Source: Prochlorococcus sp. HOT208_60m_813O14
Lineage (GTDB): Bacteria; Cyanobacteriota; Cyanobacteriia; PCC-6307; Cyanobiaceae
Assembly (NCBI GenBank): GCA_002025945.1
Contig: MWOO01000141.1
Span: forward strand, 1 to 47,645
DNA length: 47,645 bases
Reading direction: 5' to 3'
The stretch's first letter is position 1. Each line of letters begins with the position of its first letter. Below are positions 24,932-36,700 of the stretch, piece by piece. A program made the position numbers and the translations under genes. The notes beneath the pieces are model-generated. The model saw only the letters and a list, made by a program, of their open reading frames with translations, was not told the DNA's origin and did not search any database.

Positions 24932-27900
24932 TTATTCTTTAACCCCTTCGATTTTATCCTCTACCTCTTGGTATAGTTCTTTCAACTGTTCTATATTTTC
25001 ATCTGAAGTTTCCCAATATCCCCTACCATTGACTTCTAGCAAAGTTCCAACAATTCTTCTGAAACTATTAGGATTAAGATCCATTAATCTTTTCCTCATC
25101 TCTTCATCATTTATAAATGTTTCATTAGTCTCTTCATATACAAAATTATCTACTTGACCACTTGTCGCACTCCAACCAAGAGTGTAATTAAGTCTGTTAG
25201 AAAGTTCTCTAACTCCTTCATAACCAGATTTAAGCATACCTTCATACCATTTAGGGTTTAAAAGTTTTGTTCTTGAGTCTAATCTGATAGTTTCCCCAAG
25301 TGTTCTAACTTGAGCATTAGAAGTGGTAGTGTCTGCTATATAGCTACTTGGTTCTTTCCCGTCATCTCTTAGTGTCTTAATTAATTTTGTTGGGTCTGAA
25401 TCAAAATAATGACTTACATCTGTTAATGAAATCTCTGAGGAATCAAGGTTTTGAAATGTAACATCTGCTGTTTTCATTACTGACTCAAATACCTCTCTTT
25501 TTTGATTCATCTCACCTGGATTATCAGCATTAAAAGCATATGTTTTGCGTGATAGATACATTTCTTGTAATTCATTTTCTTCCTCCCAAGTAGAGTTTTC
25601 TACAGCTAAATTAACATTTGAACTGTAGCTTCCACTTGCATTAGAGAATACTCTCGCTGAAGCTTCTCTTATAGAGGTTCCTTCTTTTTCTGCTTGTTCT
25701 AGTGAATGTTTCCTTACAAAATTAGATTCCAATGGTTCATCAGCCTCAGCAGCTAATTTGACCGCCTGATCTATTAATGCCATCTGATTAATAAATAGAT
25801 CTCTAAAAACTCCTGAGCAGTTAACTACTACATCTATTCTTGGCCTACCTAATTCTTCTAAAGGAATTAATTCTAATTTATTGATTCTTCCAACAGAATC
25901 AGGTTTTGGTTTTACCCCAACAAACCATAGGATTTGCGCAAGTGACTCTCCATAAGTTTTTATGTTATCAGTACCCCATAAAACACAAGCAATTGTTTCA
26001 GGCCAAGTCCCTTGCTCCTCCTTTTGTCTCTCAATTAACTTGTCAACAACAGACTTTGCAGCAGCTACTGCTGCTGTAGTAGGGATTGATTGTGGGTCAA
26101 GTGCATGGATATTTTTACCACTGGGTAAAACACCAGGATTTCTTATGGGATCTCCACCTGGTCCAGGTAAAACATAATTTCCATCTAATGCTTTAATGAG
26201 GCTATCCATTTCTTTATCAGCACAGACCTGTTCCAAACAGAAAAGTAGATAATCAAATAATTTATTTAATTCCTTCTGGTTAACTTCATTAAATCCATTT
26301 AAGTTGCAGACTCTTAGCCAAGGGGTAGGTAGATTTAGTCCAAATACTTTAAGAAAGTCAAACAATTTGGAAAGAAGTGATTTTTCTAAATAAACTCTGC
26401 CATCAACAATTTTTAAAGAGTTGACCATCGCAAAAATAGACTCTCTTGCTGTCTTTATGATTTTTTCATTTAACTCAACAAATTTAAGTTCGCCTTTATT
26501 ATTACCATCATAAATTTGTTCAATAGTCATACCCATGGATTCAGCAAGCAGTCCAGGAAGAGATCTTAATCCCTCTTGTTCTCTTTCTAAAGAAGCAATA
26601 TTTACAAGAGTTGCAACAGCTTCTTCTGCTGTTGGAGCTTCTCCAATAGTATGTAGACCACAAGGTAATAATCTACTTTCAATTTCCATCAACTGTTTGT
26701 AGATGTTACCAACAAATAAATCTCTTTCATCTATTGAGAGTTCTTCTACATCTTTTGATGGTAGCTCAACATCCTTGTCAAGATTACATTGTTTAGAAGT
26801 CTCGACTATTGCATTAACTATCTGAATGCCTCTACTATTTTCTCTTAGTTGTTGATAAGATCCAACAAGTTCGCTTAGTTCTTTAAGTCCTTTGTAGAGT
26901 CCTGCATTTTCTGCTGGAGGAGTTAAATAGCTAATTGTTGAAGCGTAACCTCTTCTTTTCGCGATTGTTGCTTCAGAAGGATTATTAGCAGCATAGTAAT
27001 ACAAATTAGGTAATGATCCAATGAGAGAATCCGGATAACATGTTTCACTCATGCCCATCTGTTTACCAGGCATAAATTCAAGTGATCCGTGAGTTCCGAA
27101 ATGAAGAACAGCATCAGCTCCCCAGATTTTTTCTACATAGGTGTAATAAGCGGCAAAACCATGATGGGGACTAGCACTTCTTGAATAAAGTAACCTCATT
27201 GGATCACCTTCATAACCGAATGTAGGTTGAACACCTATAAAAACATTTCCAAAATGTTTTCCATAAATAAGAAGATTTTGTCCGTCACTATTTAGGTTTC
27301 CAGGAGGTTTACCCCAATTCTCCTCAAGTCTTTGTGAATATGGTGTGAACTCTTCGTATTCTTTTACTGACATCTTATGAGCAATATTTAACTCGGGAGA
27401 CCCGTCCATTGCTTCAGGATTATTAATTACTTTTTCCATTAATTCTTTTGAATTACTTGGAAGTTCATCTATTTGATATCCTTTCGATTTCATTTCAAGG
27501 AGAACTCTATAAATTGAACCGAAAACATTTAAGTATGCTGCCGTACCGACATTTCCTTTGTCTGGTGGAAAACTAAATACTGTGATGGCTAATTTTTTGT
27601 CCTTTCTTTGTTTAACTCTTAGAGTTGACCATTTTATTGCTCTTTCAGCGATTACATCAACTCGATCTTGGAGCGTATGCGCCTTACCTGTAGCATCATC
27701 ACGACCTGAGAGAATAATAGGTTCAATAGCACCATCAAGCTCTGGAATTGCAATCTGAAGTGCTACCTGAACCGGGTGTAACCCTAGATCACTATCTTCC
27801 CATTCTTGTGTGGTTTGGAAGACTAATGGAAGTGCAACCATATAGGGTCTGTTTAACCTTTTTAGGGCTTCAATAGCTTTAGGATGATCTTGTCTTGCTG

Positions 27901-28942
27901 GCCCACCAACTAGTGCAAATCCGGTTAGAGATACGACTCCATCTACTATAGGTTGATCTTTATTTATGGAATCATAATAAAATTCATTTACTGGTTTAGA
28001 AAAATCAAGACCTCCACAGAAGATAGGTAACACTCTTGCACCTCTGTATTCTAATTCTTGAATAACAGCAACGTAATGAGCATCATCTCCCGTTACGATA
28101 TGACTCCTTTGAAGCACTAAACCTATTATTGGAGTTTTATCATCTTTAGGGTTTATATCTTTCCGATTATTTTCCCAATTTTGATATTCTTTAAGACTTT
28201 CAAACATGCAAGGAGCAAGAGGATGCCAAATTCCTAAATCTGGAAATGTTTCAGGATCTTGAATTTTGAATTCTTCTATTTGATCTTTTATGATCTCTGA
28301 AACAGCGTACTTTTCAGAAATCATTAACAAGAAGTTTTTTAAGTTCTCTGTGGTACCACCTAACCAATACTGAAAACTCAGAATAAATGTCCTTGCATCT
28401 TGAGCTTTTTCTACTGGTAGATATTTAAGTATTGAAGGTAATGTGTTTAATAACTTCAACATTGAATCTTGGAAACTTGCTCCATCAGATTCTTTTTTCT
28501 TTTTTATTAAATCTCCAATAATACTTTTAGATTGACCGAGTTGGGCCATACTAAATGAACCTAACTTATTTAGTCTCATTACCTCTGGCATGGAGGGAAA
28601 AACAATTGATGCTTTGAGCTTGTCTTTAAATGGAGATACTGCATCAACTACTTTTTGAGCAAGATCTTCAATGAAAATTAGAGAAGCAACAAATATATCT
28701 GCATTAGCTATATCTTCTTTAAAATCTTCAAAATTACTATCATTCCTCAGTTCTTCGATAAGATAGCCGCTAAGGTCTATACCTATTGGCCCATTCATCT
28801 TATTTATTGACTTTGCAGCTTCCGTTAAGGAATTTTGGTATTGTGGCTCAAGGACAACATAAACTGCTTTTATTACAACTTTGTGTTTGTTATCCTCAAC
28901 AGGAGATACTCTGCGGTTTGCTGAGCGGACCTGCGTAAACAT
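24932..28942 (-). CDS. chlH: Magnesium chelatase subunit H
   Basis: This full-length 1,336-residue ChlH/CobN family protein has [19 protein letters not shown] at the start, [14 protein letters not shown] and [19 protein letters not shown] in the middle, [20 protein letters not shown], and [19 protein letters not shown] later. It binds protoporphyrin IX and, with ChlD and ChlI, inserts Mg2+, the first committed step to chlorophyll. Chlorophyll production joins it with acsF in this window. It is divergent from dapB over a 102-base promoter region. Confidence 0.98.
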   Translation of the reverse strand: MFTQVRSANRRVSPVEDNKHKVVIKAVYVVLEPQYQNSLTEAAKSINKMNGPIGIDLSGYLIEELRNDSNFEDFKEDIANADIFVASLIFIEDLAQKVVDAVSPFKDKLKASIVFPSMPEVMRLNKLGSFSMAQLGQSKSIIGDLIKKKKESDGASFQDSMLKLLNTLPSILKYLPVEKAQDARTFILSFQYWLGGTTENLKNFLLMISEKYAVSEIIKDQIEEFKIQDPETFPDLGIWHPLAPCMFESLKEYQNWENNRKDINPKDDKTPIIGLVLQRSHIVTGDDAHYVAVIQELEYRGARVLPIFCGGLDFSKPVNEFYYDSINKDQPIVDGVVSLTGFALVGGPARQDHPKAIEALKRLNRPYMVALPLVFQTTQEWEDSDLGLHPVQVALQIAIPELDGAIEPIILSGRDDATGKAHTLQDRVDVIAERAIKWSTLRVKQRKDKKLAITVFSFPPDKGNVGTAAYLNVFGSIYRVLLEMKSKGYQIDELPSNSKELMEKVINNPEAMDGSPELNIAHKMSVKEYEEFTPYSQRLEENWGKPPGNLNSDGQNLLIYGKHFGNVFIGVQPTFGYEGDPMRLLYSRSASPHHGFAAYYTYVEKIWGADAVLHFGTHGSLEFMPGKQMGMSETCYPDSLIGSLPNLYYYAANNPSEATIAKRRGYASTISYLTPPAENAGLYKGLKELSELVGSYQQLRENSRGIQIVNAIVETSKQCNLDKDVELPSKDVEELSIDERDLFVGNIYKQLMEIESRLLPCGLHTIGEAPTAEEAVATLVNIASLEREQEGLRSLPGLLAESMGMTIEQIYDGNNKGELKFVELNEKIIKTARESIFAMVNSLKIVDGRVYLEKSLLSKLFDFLKVFGLNLPTPWLRVCNLNGFNEVNQKELNKLFDYLLFCLEQVCADKEMDSLIKALDGNYVLPGPGGDPIRNPGVLPSGKNIHALDPQSIPTTAAVAAAKSVVDKLIERQKEEQGTWPETIACVLWGTDNIKTYGESLAQILWFVGVKPKPDSVGRINKLELIPLEELGRPRIDVVVNCSGVFRDLFINQMALIDQAVKLAAEADEPLESNFVRKHSLEQAEKEGTSIREASARVFSNASGSYSSNVNLAVENSTWEEENELQEMYLSRKTYAFNADNPGEMNQKREVFESVMKTADVTFQNLDSSEISLTDVSHYFDSDPTKLIKTLRDDGKEPSSYIADTTTSNAQVRTLGETIRLDSRTKLLNPKWYEGMLKSGYEGVRELSNRLNYTLGWSATSGQVDNFVYEETNETFINDEEMRKRLMDLNPNSFRRIVGTLLEVNGRGYWETSDENIEQLKELYQEVEDKIEGVKE

Positions 28943-28987
28943 TGATTTTCTTTAAGTATTTCTACCAGCCTACGAATGAAAAGACGT

Positions 28988-29001
28988 TATTGTGTGCAAT
29001 A
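28988..29001. promoter_or_regulatory. Inverted repeat in the chlH-dapB promoter region
   Basis: TATTG, 4-base spacer TGTG, CAATA form a 14-base inverted repeat midway between two divergent starts (46 bases from chlH, 43 from dapB). It is placed where an operator would control both genes. No known regulator consensus is matched, and chance is possible. Confidence 0.25.
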
Positions 29002-29044
29002 TAAATAGCGTGTAACAACCTTTAAAAAAAAAATTTTTAAAAAA

Positions 29045-29893
29045 ATGATTGAAAATTCTAAAAAACCCGTACCAGTACTAGTTTCCGGAGCTTTAGGCAG
29101 AATGGGTAGCGAAGTTGTTAATACTGTATTAAATTCTACAGATTGTGAACTTGTTGCAGCCATCGACATAAACGAAAAGAACAATGGCTCAAATATTTCT
29201 GAATTATTAAATGTTGAAAATTGTGATGTTTTTGTTTCAAATGATTTTGAAGGGACTTTATGTTCTGTTAGTCAAAATTATAGAAATTCAAAAATCAAAC
29301 CTGTGCTGGTTGATTTTACTCATCCTGATTCTGTATATGAAAATACCAGGTCGGCTATTGCATATGGTGTCTCACCAGTTGTAGGAACTACAGGTCTAAG
29401 CCCTTCGCAAATACAAGATTTGTCTGTTTTTGCTCAGAAAGCTTCCGTTGGTTGTGCAATAATTCCTAATTTTTCAGTAGGTATGGTTCTCCTCCAGCAG
29501 GCGGCATCGGTAGCTGCACGGTTTTATGACAATATCGAATTAATAGAGATGCATCATAATCAAAAAGCTGATTCTCCTAGTGGGACGTGTATAAAAACTG
29601 CAGAAATGATTGAAGAATATCCAAAGAAATTTAATCAGAATTTAGTAAATGAGTCTGAGTCATTGAAAGGTGTACGGGGCGGGCTGAGAGATTCAGGAAT
29701 TAATATACATTCTGTACGATTACCAGGGTTACTCGCTCATCAGTTAGTAATTATGGGATCTCCAGGTGAAACTTACACAATTAAGCATGACACTATTGAT
29801 AGAAAGGCATATATGCCAGGAGTTTTACAGGCTATTAAAAAAATAGGTAATTATGAAACTTTAGTTTACGGACTTGAAAAATTGATTTTTTAA
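29045..29893 (+). CDS. dapB: 4-hydroxy-tetrahydrodipicolinate reductase
   Basis: This 282-residue enzyme begins with the NAD(P)-binding [13 protein letters not shown], followed by [27 protein letters not shown] and the catalytic/substrate-binding segment [14 protein letters not shown]. It makes tetrahydrodipicolinate in lysine and diaminopimelate synthesis. The next gene starts 1 base after its stop, so an operon is likely. Confidence 0.97.
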   Translation: MIENSKKPVPVLVSGALGRMGSEVVNTVLNSTDCELVAAIDINEKNNGSNISELLNVENCDVFVSNDFEGTLCSVSQNYRNSKIKPVLVDFTHPDSVYENTRSAIAYGVSPVVGTTGLSPSQIQDLSVFAQKASVGCAIIPNFSVGMVLLQQAASVAARFYDNIELIEMHHNQKADSPSGTCIKTAEMIEEYPKKFNQNLVNESESLKGVRGGLRDSGINIHSVRLPGLLAHQLVIMGSPGETYTIKHDTIDRKAYMPGVLQAIKKIGNYETLVYGLEKLIF

Positions 29894-29894
29894 A

Positions 29895-30536
29895 ATGTTA
29901 ATTCCAATTAATTCAAGTCAAATTTCAAAACTTATTCCTGCCGTTGGTACAGGAAGTCAATTTAAGTACGCGTTGGGGAATCCGAGAAAAATTCTTCAAA
30001 GAATAATAGTTTCTTCAATTGGTGGATTTATCTCATTAATTATTAGTTCGACTGGAGATCAAACTAATAATTTCTGGTTATTCCTATGTGTAGGTTTCTT
30101 TTTGTATATTATCTGGGGCCCAATTCTTGAATCAAGTAGAAAAAATTTGCAATTAAGAAAATATAAATTTTTTTCTATATTTGATGGCTATATATCAGAT
30201 ATCTATAAAACAGAAAAGATTGAAAGTTCAAGAGAACAATCTAATAGGCAAGGTCGATTAGAAGTTATCGAAAACAAAAGGACTTGGTTAGTACTTGAAT
30301 TAGAAGATGAAGATGGTTATTTGGAAAAGTTAAGTTTTCCTATGGAAAATAAGCACAGTCAAATTAGGGTGGGTTCAAGTATTAGATGTTTAATAACATC
30401 TGATAACCGTAATTTTGACAGAGATTTTTATTTGACCGATGCTTGGCTTCCTGAAATTAATTTATGGGTTGGTGAGTACCCCTATTTATTAAGACCAGCA
30501 TTTGAGGAAATTTGCTATATTTATTTGAATAGATAG
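29895..30536 (+). CDS. Cyanobacterial membrane protein, unknown function
   Basis: This 213-residue protein starts MLIPINSSQISKLIPAVGTG. Residues 38-72 contain two hydrophobic spans. The rest is soluble, with YISDIYKTEKIES and TWLVLELEDEDGYLEKLSFP, and ends LWVGEYPYLLRPAFEEICYI. It sits directly after dapB (1-base gap) and 19 bases before the UbiH-type gene. I know no function for this type of protein. Confidence 0.65.
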   Translation: MLIPINSSQISKLIPAVGTGSQFKYALGNPRKILQRIIVSSIGGFISLIISSTGDQTNNFWLFLCVGFFLYIIWGPILESSRKNLQLRKYKFFSIFDGYISDIYKTEKIESSREQSNRQGRLEVIENKRTWLVLELEDEDGYLEKLSFPMENKHSQIRVGSSIRCLITSDNRNFDRDFYLTDAWLPEINLWVGEYPYLLRPAFEEICYIYLNR

Positions 30537-30555
30537 TTGATACTTATATAATCTG

Positions 30556-31710
30556 ATGAAAAATAAATTCAATTTGAAAATTGTTGGATCCGGTCCCACA
30601 GGTCTATTACTTTCAATTGCACTTTCAAAATTTGATTGCAATATTTTTTTAACTGATTTATTAACAAAAGATAGATTAATTGATAAAGATAAAACTTATG
30701 CAATTACTCACTCAACAAGAAAAATCTTATCTAAATTTAGACTTTGGGAAAAATTAGAACCATTTTTATTTGGCTTTAATACCCTTTCAATTTCAGATAG
30801 CGTAACCTCTGCTTTTACAAATTTATCAACTTCTGACTTAGATGATGATATAAGTTCTGCTGAAAATATTGGCTGGGTAGTGAAACATTCGGATCTCATG
30901 AACGTATTTTTTCAAGAGATTGATAATTATAAAAATATTTTTTTTATGACACCACAGAGATTGTTACGTAAAAAATTATTATTTGATTATCAATTCTTTT
31001 CAACAGGAGCAAACTCACTTGATAAAAAATTCTTTGATTTTGTTGATATAAAAAAATCTTATAGTCAGTCTTGTTTAACTTTTAAAGTTTCTCTTAGAGG
31101 TCATTGTGAAAAGCGCGCTTACGAAATTTTTAGAAAAGAAGGACCCCTTGCATTATTACCTTTAGAAAAAAACTTATATCAAGTAATTTGGACTTCCAGT
31201 ACATTAAAGGCAATTGAAAGGTTAAATTCTGATAAGAATTTTTTAATGGATAATTTATCAACTATCTTGCCCGATGAATTTAAGTTGGATCAAATAGTTG
31301 GCGAATTTAATATTTTTCCTGTTTCATTATCCTTAAATTTACCAGTTTTAAATTTTAAAAAATTAGTTTTTGTAGGAGATGCATTTCATACATTTCATCC
31401 TGTTGGTGGTCAGGGTCTAAATAGTTGTTGGAGAGATGTTAATACTATTTATGATCTTTTTAATAAAAATACTGCTATTACTAAAATGCAATTGAAATTT
31501 TTTAAATTTAATTATTTTTCAAGCAGGATTTTAGATATTATCTTTACTATTTTTATAACTGACTCATTGATATCAATTTTTGCTAATAGAAACGTTTTTT
31601 TATTTCCAATAAGGAAATTGTCATTTTTACTTTTAAATAATTTTCTTTTTGTAAGAAAATTAGTCCTTAATCAAATGACGAAATCTCTTATTTACTCAAG
31701 TATTAAATAG
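30556..31710 (+). CDS. UbiH/COQ6-type FAD-dependent monooxygenase
   Basis: This 384-residue flavin hydroxylase has the N-terminal FAD motif KIVGSGPTGLLLSIALS, KTYAITHSTRKIL, and the second FAD segment VGDAFHTFHPVGGQGLN (near residues 276-292) with WRDVNTIYDL. This pattern belongs to the UbiH/UbiF/VisC group, which hydroxylate aromatic rings in quinone synthesis. Cyanobacteria make plastoquinone, so a role in quinone or other ring hydroxylation is plausible but not shown. The next gene starts 5 bases later. Confidence 0.85.
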   Translation: MKNKFNLKIVGSGPTGLLLSIALSKFDCNIFLTDLLTKDRLIDKDKTYAITHSTRKILSKFRLWEKLEPFLFGFNTLSISDSVTSAFTNLSTSDLDDDISSAENIGWVVKHSDLMNVFFQEIDNYKNIFFMTPQRLLRKKLLFDYQFFSTGANSLDKKFFDFVDIKKSYSQSCLTFKVSLRGHCEKRAYEIFRKEGPLALLPLEKNLYQVIWTSSTLKAIERLNSDKNFLMDNLSTILPDEFKLDQIVGEFNIFPVSLSLNLPVLNFKKLVFVGDAFHTFHPVGGQGLNSCWRDVNTIYDLFNKNTAITKMQLKFFKFNYFSSRILDIIFTIFITDSLISIFANRNVFLFPIRKLSFLLLNNFLFVRKLVLNQMTKSLIYSSIK

Positions 31711-31715
31711 AACTA

Positions 31716-31913
31716 ATGAATAATTATGTATCTAGAGAAATGATAATTTATTTATTTAATGTAGTAGGTTTAGATGAATCATGTATTGAACTTGGGATAA
31801 AATTATCTATAAAAAATAACACTCCATTACCAATATTATTATGGAGTTACGGAATGCTAACTATTGAAGAACTAGATAAGTTATATTCATTTTTATTTCA
31901 AAAAATGGATTAA
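31716..31913 (+). CDS. DUF2949 family protein
   Basis: This 65-residue protein has the cyanobacterial DUF2949 pattern: LFNVVGLDESCIELGIKLS, then PLPILLWSYGMLTIEELDKLY. It is fully helical and its function is unknown. It lies 5 bases after the UbiH-type gene and shortly before the DUF3038 gene, so all belong to the same plus-strand run. Confidence 0.75.
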   Translation: MNNYVSREMIIYLFNVVGLDESCIELGIKLSIKNNTPLPILLWSYGMLTIEELDKLYSFLFQKMD

Positions 31914-31952
31914 TAATTCTGTTATAATTTTTCCATATTCTAATAAAGAACA

Positions 31953-32477
31953 ATTACAGTTTTAACTAGAGGAAATCAGGTATCAAGAAAATCTATAGAG
32001 AAGCTTGATTTATTATTATTAATACTAGAAACTATTGACTTAAATGGTATCCAATCCCTTTACGCCTTATCAAATAAGCTTAATTTAAATAATGTTTTAC
32101 CCAACAAAGTTACTATTTGGAAATTAAGGAACAATAATCCATTGAGAAAATCTTATGTTATTAACAATATTAAACTTAACGAATTCGATGCCTTAATTAA
32201 AATTACAGTTGAAATGTCCAAATATCTATATCCTTATATCAAAGAAATACTAAAATCTAAAGAAGATTTTGAAGAGAATCCAGTTATATGGAATGATTTT
32301 AATAAGAGATTTATTGAGTTGATTCAAGAGAGATTTAATGTAGACAGTATGAGAGTGAAAAAGCTTTTAAATCAAGCTGAAAATGAGGAAATTATCATAA
32401 AATCGCTCCTTATTTTATCTTTTTGCATTTCAAATCAGGGTTATCAAAAGTTGAAGAATTTTTTATATCATTTTTAA
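31953..32477 (+). CDS. DUF3038 family protein with non-standard start
   Basis: The frame from 31947 to 32477 is open. Residues upstream of the first standard start (TTG at 32142) are clearly part of the protein: IEKLDLLLLILETIDLNG, then VTIWKLRNNNPLRK, which is the DUF3038 signature (LDLLLLALEALDLNG ... LWRLRRTNPLR). A start at TTG 32142 would remove nearly all of this. The frame has no ATG, GTG or TTG between the stop at 31944 and 32142, so initiation probably uses ATT at 31953. With the DUF4335 gene 1 base downstream it forms a cyanobacterial pair of unknown function. Confidence 0.75.
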   Translation: MTVLTRGNQVSRKSIEKLDLLLLILETIDLNGIQSLYALSNKLNLNNVLPNKVTIWKLRNNNPLRKSYVINNIKLNEFDALIKITVEMSKYLYPYIKEILKSKEDFEENPVIWNDFNKRFIELIQERFNVDSMRVKKLLNQAENEEIIIKSLLILSFCISNQGYQKLKNFLYHF

Positions 32478-32478
32478 T

Positions 32479-33069
32479 ATGATGCAAAATAAATTGTCAT
32501 TTCATCAATCTTCAGCCATTCTCGAAATAATTGGATTGCCAGATTATTCCAATAATGAAAATAAAGATCAAATATCTATAATTTCTCAATGGAAATTAAC
32601 CATTGTTGGTAAACCACTTATTGAAGGCAAAATTGAACATTTAGGGCCTATTATGGATGCTTTTTATATTTATTCAAATCTTTTAATCAAAAACGAAACC
32701 CCAATATACGAGTCTAAGTTAATTGATATAAAAGCCGATAATCTCTACATACATAATATTGTTCTCAAGAGCTCTAAACCAAATGTAAATCCATTAAATA
32801 TAAAGATTGGTAATACATCTTTGTCAGATACCATAAATTGTTTTGATCAGTTAAATGAATCCTCAAGAGTAAGAATAAAGAAAACTGTGGTATCTAATTA
32901 CATTCCTAAAAAAGGAAGATTTGGTTTTACCAACAAAGTAAAATTTTTGAATTTAATTATGCCTCCTTTTATTGCAATTTTTTCCATAATTCTATGTTCC
33001 TCTACTATTATTTATTTTTATAATCCTGTTGAAGATAAAGAAAAAAATACACTAATAAATCCAGAATAA
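32479..33069 (+). CDS. DUF4335 family protein
   Basis: This 196-residue protein has a soluble N-terminal part with ISQWKLTIVGKPLIEGKIEH and an extended middle, then one membrane span (about 162-182, IMPPFIAIFSIILCSSTIIY). It follows the DUF3038 gene by 1 base, the order seen in other cyanobacteria for these two families. The gene neighbourhood makes an assembly or regulatory role in the thylakoid membrane conceivable, but no function is known. Confidence 0.65.
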   Translation: MMQNKLSFHQSSAILEIIGLPDYSNNENKDQISIISQWKLTIVGKPLIEGKIEHLGPIMDAFYIYSNLLIKNETPIYESKLIDIKADNLYIHNIVLKSSKPNVNPLNIKIGNTSLSDTINCFDQLNESSRVRIKKTVVSNYIPKKGRFGFTNKVKFLNLIMPPFIAIFSIILCSSTIIYFYNPVEDKEKNTLINPE

Positions 33070-33156
33070 AGAGCCATTAGCATCTTGAACACAAACACGA
33101 TATTATAGGTTAATTTCTTTTCTGAATAATTCAAATTTGTTCTTTTACCTTCTTGT

Positions 33157-33525
33157 ATGGCAGATTTAAATATCCCAAATTTGAATAATAAATCTGATAA
33201 ATATATTTTTAAAAAAAAATTAAATTTAAGAAGAAAATCTAAAAGAAGACTATTTACTGAATCTTTCATCTTGTTTATTTTGAGTATTTTATTAGTTTAT
33301 ATAAATTACTTAATCCCTAATAAAAGTTTGCTGCTAAAGAATTTACCTACGACAATTAATAAATCTTTCTTTTTATTAATTGATTTATTTTCATATCTCT
33401 ATGAATTATTTTTGGTGATTTTTATTTTTGCCTCTTCATTTACTGCTTTAATTTTAATGATAGGCTCTTTATACAGGTTATTTAGAGTATCTAAGAGAAA
33501 GTCAAAACAAATAAGTTATAAATAA
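33157..33525 (+). CDS. Two-span membrane protein, unknown function
   Basis: This 122-residue protein has a basic N-terminus (KKLNLRRKSKRR), two hydrophobic spans (about 33-50 and 75-107), and a basic tail. Both ends are probably cytoplasmic (inference from the positive flanks). Its stop is 2 bases from the convergent 53-residue gene. No family recognised. Confidence 0.55.
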   Translation: MADLNIPNLNNKSDKYIFKKKLNLRRKSKRRLFTESFILFILSILLVYINYLIPNKSLLLKNLPTTINKSFFLLIDLFSYLYELFLVIFIFASSFTALILMIGSLYRLFRVSKRKSKQISYK

Positions 33526-33527
33526 TT

Positions 33528-33689
33528 TCAAATAGGTTGCATTAGGCCACCACTTCCTGAATCTGAATCGTCATCATCATTTTCAGTTTCTTCGCCAAAT
33601 AATGCAAAAATACCAAGAACAATTGATGAAATAATAATTGATAAGGGTAAAATCGAAGTTTGGATTCCGACGTCTATATATTCACCCAT
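33528..33689 (-). CDS. 53-residue membrane protein with acidic tail
   Basis: On the minus strand from ATG at 33689: MGEYIDVGIQTSILPLSIII, then a hydrophobic span up to IFALFG (residues 11-32) and a tail of acidic and Ser/Gly residues (NDDDDSDSGSGG) ending LMQPI. The start, composition and clean stop support a real gene. The single span and lumenal-style tail resemble small photosynthetic or NDH-1 subunits, but I cannot identify it. It is downstream of no gene on its strand except mfd's promoter side. Confidence 0.7.
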   Translation of the reverse strand: MGEYIDVGIQTSILPLSIIISSIVLGIFALFGEETENDDDDSDSGSGGLMQPI

Positions 33690-33767
33690 AAAAAAATTAA
33701 ATTTAAATAAACCTAACCGAAATCAAACTCTTTCGCGGATATTAAATAATTATTTAATAATTTTTTC

Positions 33768-36700
33768 TCATTTAATAAGAAGTTCTTTATCGAAATTCTT
33801 TATTTCTGTTTCAAAAGACTTAAACCACAACATTAGTTGATCAATTTGATTTTGAATTTCAGTTACTCCCAATCCCCTTATGGTTATGATTGATAATTGC
33901 TCTCCTTCATCAAAATTAAATTTATTTTGAACGCTACTTGGTAAGGAATTTTTAAGAATTTTAAAAGTAGAATTTTTTAATTTGGTTTCTATCACGATGT
34001 TTGGTTTTTTTAGTTTAATCTTATTAAAACCACATTTTTTAGATAGTAATTTTAGTCTCATTATCATAATTAAGGACTCAACAGGTTTGGGTAATGTGCC
34101 ATATCTATTAACCCAGTCTGTAGCTAATTCAGTTAACTCATCATTGTTTGAACATTCAGTAGCAGATTTGTAAGCCTCAAGCTTCTCTTCTCTGTTTAAT
34201 ATCCATGTTGCAGGTATAAATGCATTTATTGGGAGATCAATTTGTGTGTCGCTAACTTCTGGTATCTCTTGCCCACTAATTTCTGAAATAGCCTCATGGA
34301 GCATATCTATATATAAATCATAACCAATAGCATTAACCTTTCCACTTTGTTCTTCTCCTAGTAAACTTCCTACACCTCTTATTTCCATGTCTTTCATCGC
34401 AAGTTGGTATCCACTTCCTAGTTCCGAAAAGTCTTTAATCGCTTTTAATCTTTGTTTTGCAGCTTCATTAATTTTATTTATATTTGGATAAAATAACCAG
34501 GCATGTGCCTGTACACCGCTTCTACCGACTCTTCCTCTAAGTTGATAAAGTTGTGAAAGTCCAAATTTGTGTGAATCTTCAATAATAATTGTATTTACTT
34601 TAGGGATGTCTAATCCACTTTCAATGATAGTTGTGCATATCATTAGATCTACTTCTCCATTATTAAAAGCAATCATTGCATTTTCAAGATCTGTTTCGTT
34701 CATTTGCCCATGAGCAATAATAAATTTTAAGTTTGGAAACATATTTTTTAATTTGTTTACAGCTTGATCAATATCAGAAATTCTTGGAAGAACATAAAAT
34801 ATTTGACCTCCCCTATCAAGTTCTTGATTAATTGCAGTTCTTACAACATCCATATCTATTTCAGATAAATTTGTTTTTATTGATCTTCTTGATGGAGGAG
34901 GAGTATTTAATAAACTCATTTGTCTCAGTCCAGATAAGCTCATATAAAGAGTTCTTGGGATTGGAGTTGCCGAGAGAGTTAACACGTCTATGTTGGTTTT
35001 GATTTTTTTTATTTTCTCCTTTTGTCTTACTCCAAATCTTTGTTCTTCATCAATAACGAGTAGTCCTAAGTTTTTAATTTCAATTTCTTTTCCTAAAATT
35101 TGGTGCGTTGCTACAACTAAATCAATTTTGTTATTTCTCAGCCCTGCATAGATTTCCTTTCTCTCATTTACGGTTTTGAATCTATTTAGTAATGAAACTT
35201 TTATTGGGTAAGGTGAAAATCTATTATTTATTGTTCTCCAATGTTGCTGAGCTAAGATTGTTGTGGGTGCTAGTAATATTGCCTGTTTGCCTGATGTAAT
35301 AGCTTTAAAAATAGCCCGAACAGCTACCTCTGTTTTGCCAAATCCTACATCTCCACAGACTAGCCTGTCCATTGGCTTATCACTTTCCATATCAGATTTT
35401 ATTTCCTCTACAGCAGTAATTTGATCAGGTGTTGGTTGATAAGGGAATGATTCCTCTAATTCATCTTGCCAAGGACCATCTTCTGGATATTTGTGCCCTT
35501 TTAATTTTTCTCTCTTCGCATAAAGTTTTAATATATCGACAGCAACTTTTTTGATTTGTTTCTTATTTTTATCTTTTATTCTTTCCCATTCTGTCCCACC
35601 TAATTTATTTATTTTAGGCTTTATTTTTCCGCTTGATCTATATCTGTTAATACTACCAAGTTGATCAGCGGCGACACTTATCTTCCCATCTTGATACTGA
35701 ATGACTAAATAATCTCTTGAATCTCCAGTGATATTTATTTTTTCAATTTTTAAAAATTTTCCTATTCCATGATTTTTATGAACTATAAAATCACCTGGAA
35801 TAATCTTTTTTACATTTATATTTGAATTATTACTTCTTTTTTTTCTTCTTATGAATACATTATTAAAAAGAGATTGTTGTGAAAATAATTCTTTATCTGT
35901 TATAAGGACAACCTTCCATATCGGAAGATAAAAACCCTCTATTTCGTAATTATTCTTGTTTTTTATAATTAAAGGAGTTGAAGTATTAATTGACTTAAAT
36001 GCTTCATCAATATCATTAGGATTATTTAAGAAGTTTGTATTACATTCGTGCTCAAAAAGTAAAGTCCTAGTTCTTAATGGCTGTGCTGATAATATCCATA
36101 CTTTTTCATTATTTTTTATATTCTTTTTTATATCATTGGATATTTTTCCTATGTTTTTAGAGTATGAATTTAATCTTTTATCATTTAACAAAAACCTATT
36201 ATTAGTATTGACTTTAGATTCAAATTCATAAAATTTTATTAAATTAAAATTCCCTAGTGAATTTAATATTTCGTCAAACTTTAAATGCAAATTAGGTTTT
36301 GCCTCTAAATTAATATCATTATTTTTAAGGTTCTCATTTAATTCATACGCACAATTATCAAAATTACTTTCTGAATCAAGATACCAATTATTTGCAAATT
36401 TTTTACAATCTTCTAATTCATCAATTACTAGAATTGTCTCCCTATTTATAAAATCTATAATATTTGAGGGTTCTTTTTCAATTATTCCTAAATAACGATC
36501 AAGATTATTTTTATTTATATCTTCTGAATTAAAAATACTGTTCTTAGATAAATTATTTAACTTATCTTTTATTAGCAAATCAAATCCAGCCTGTATTATT
36601 TCAATATTATCGATACTTTCTAATGTTTTCTGTGTATGGGGATCATATTCTCTTATCTTCTCAATTACATTATCAAAAAATTCTAATCTTATAGGAAACT

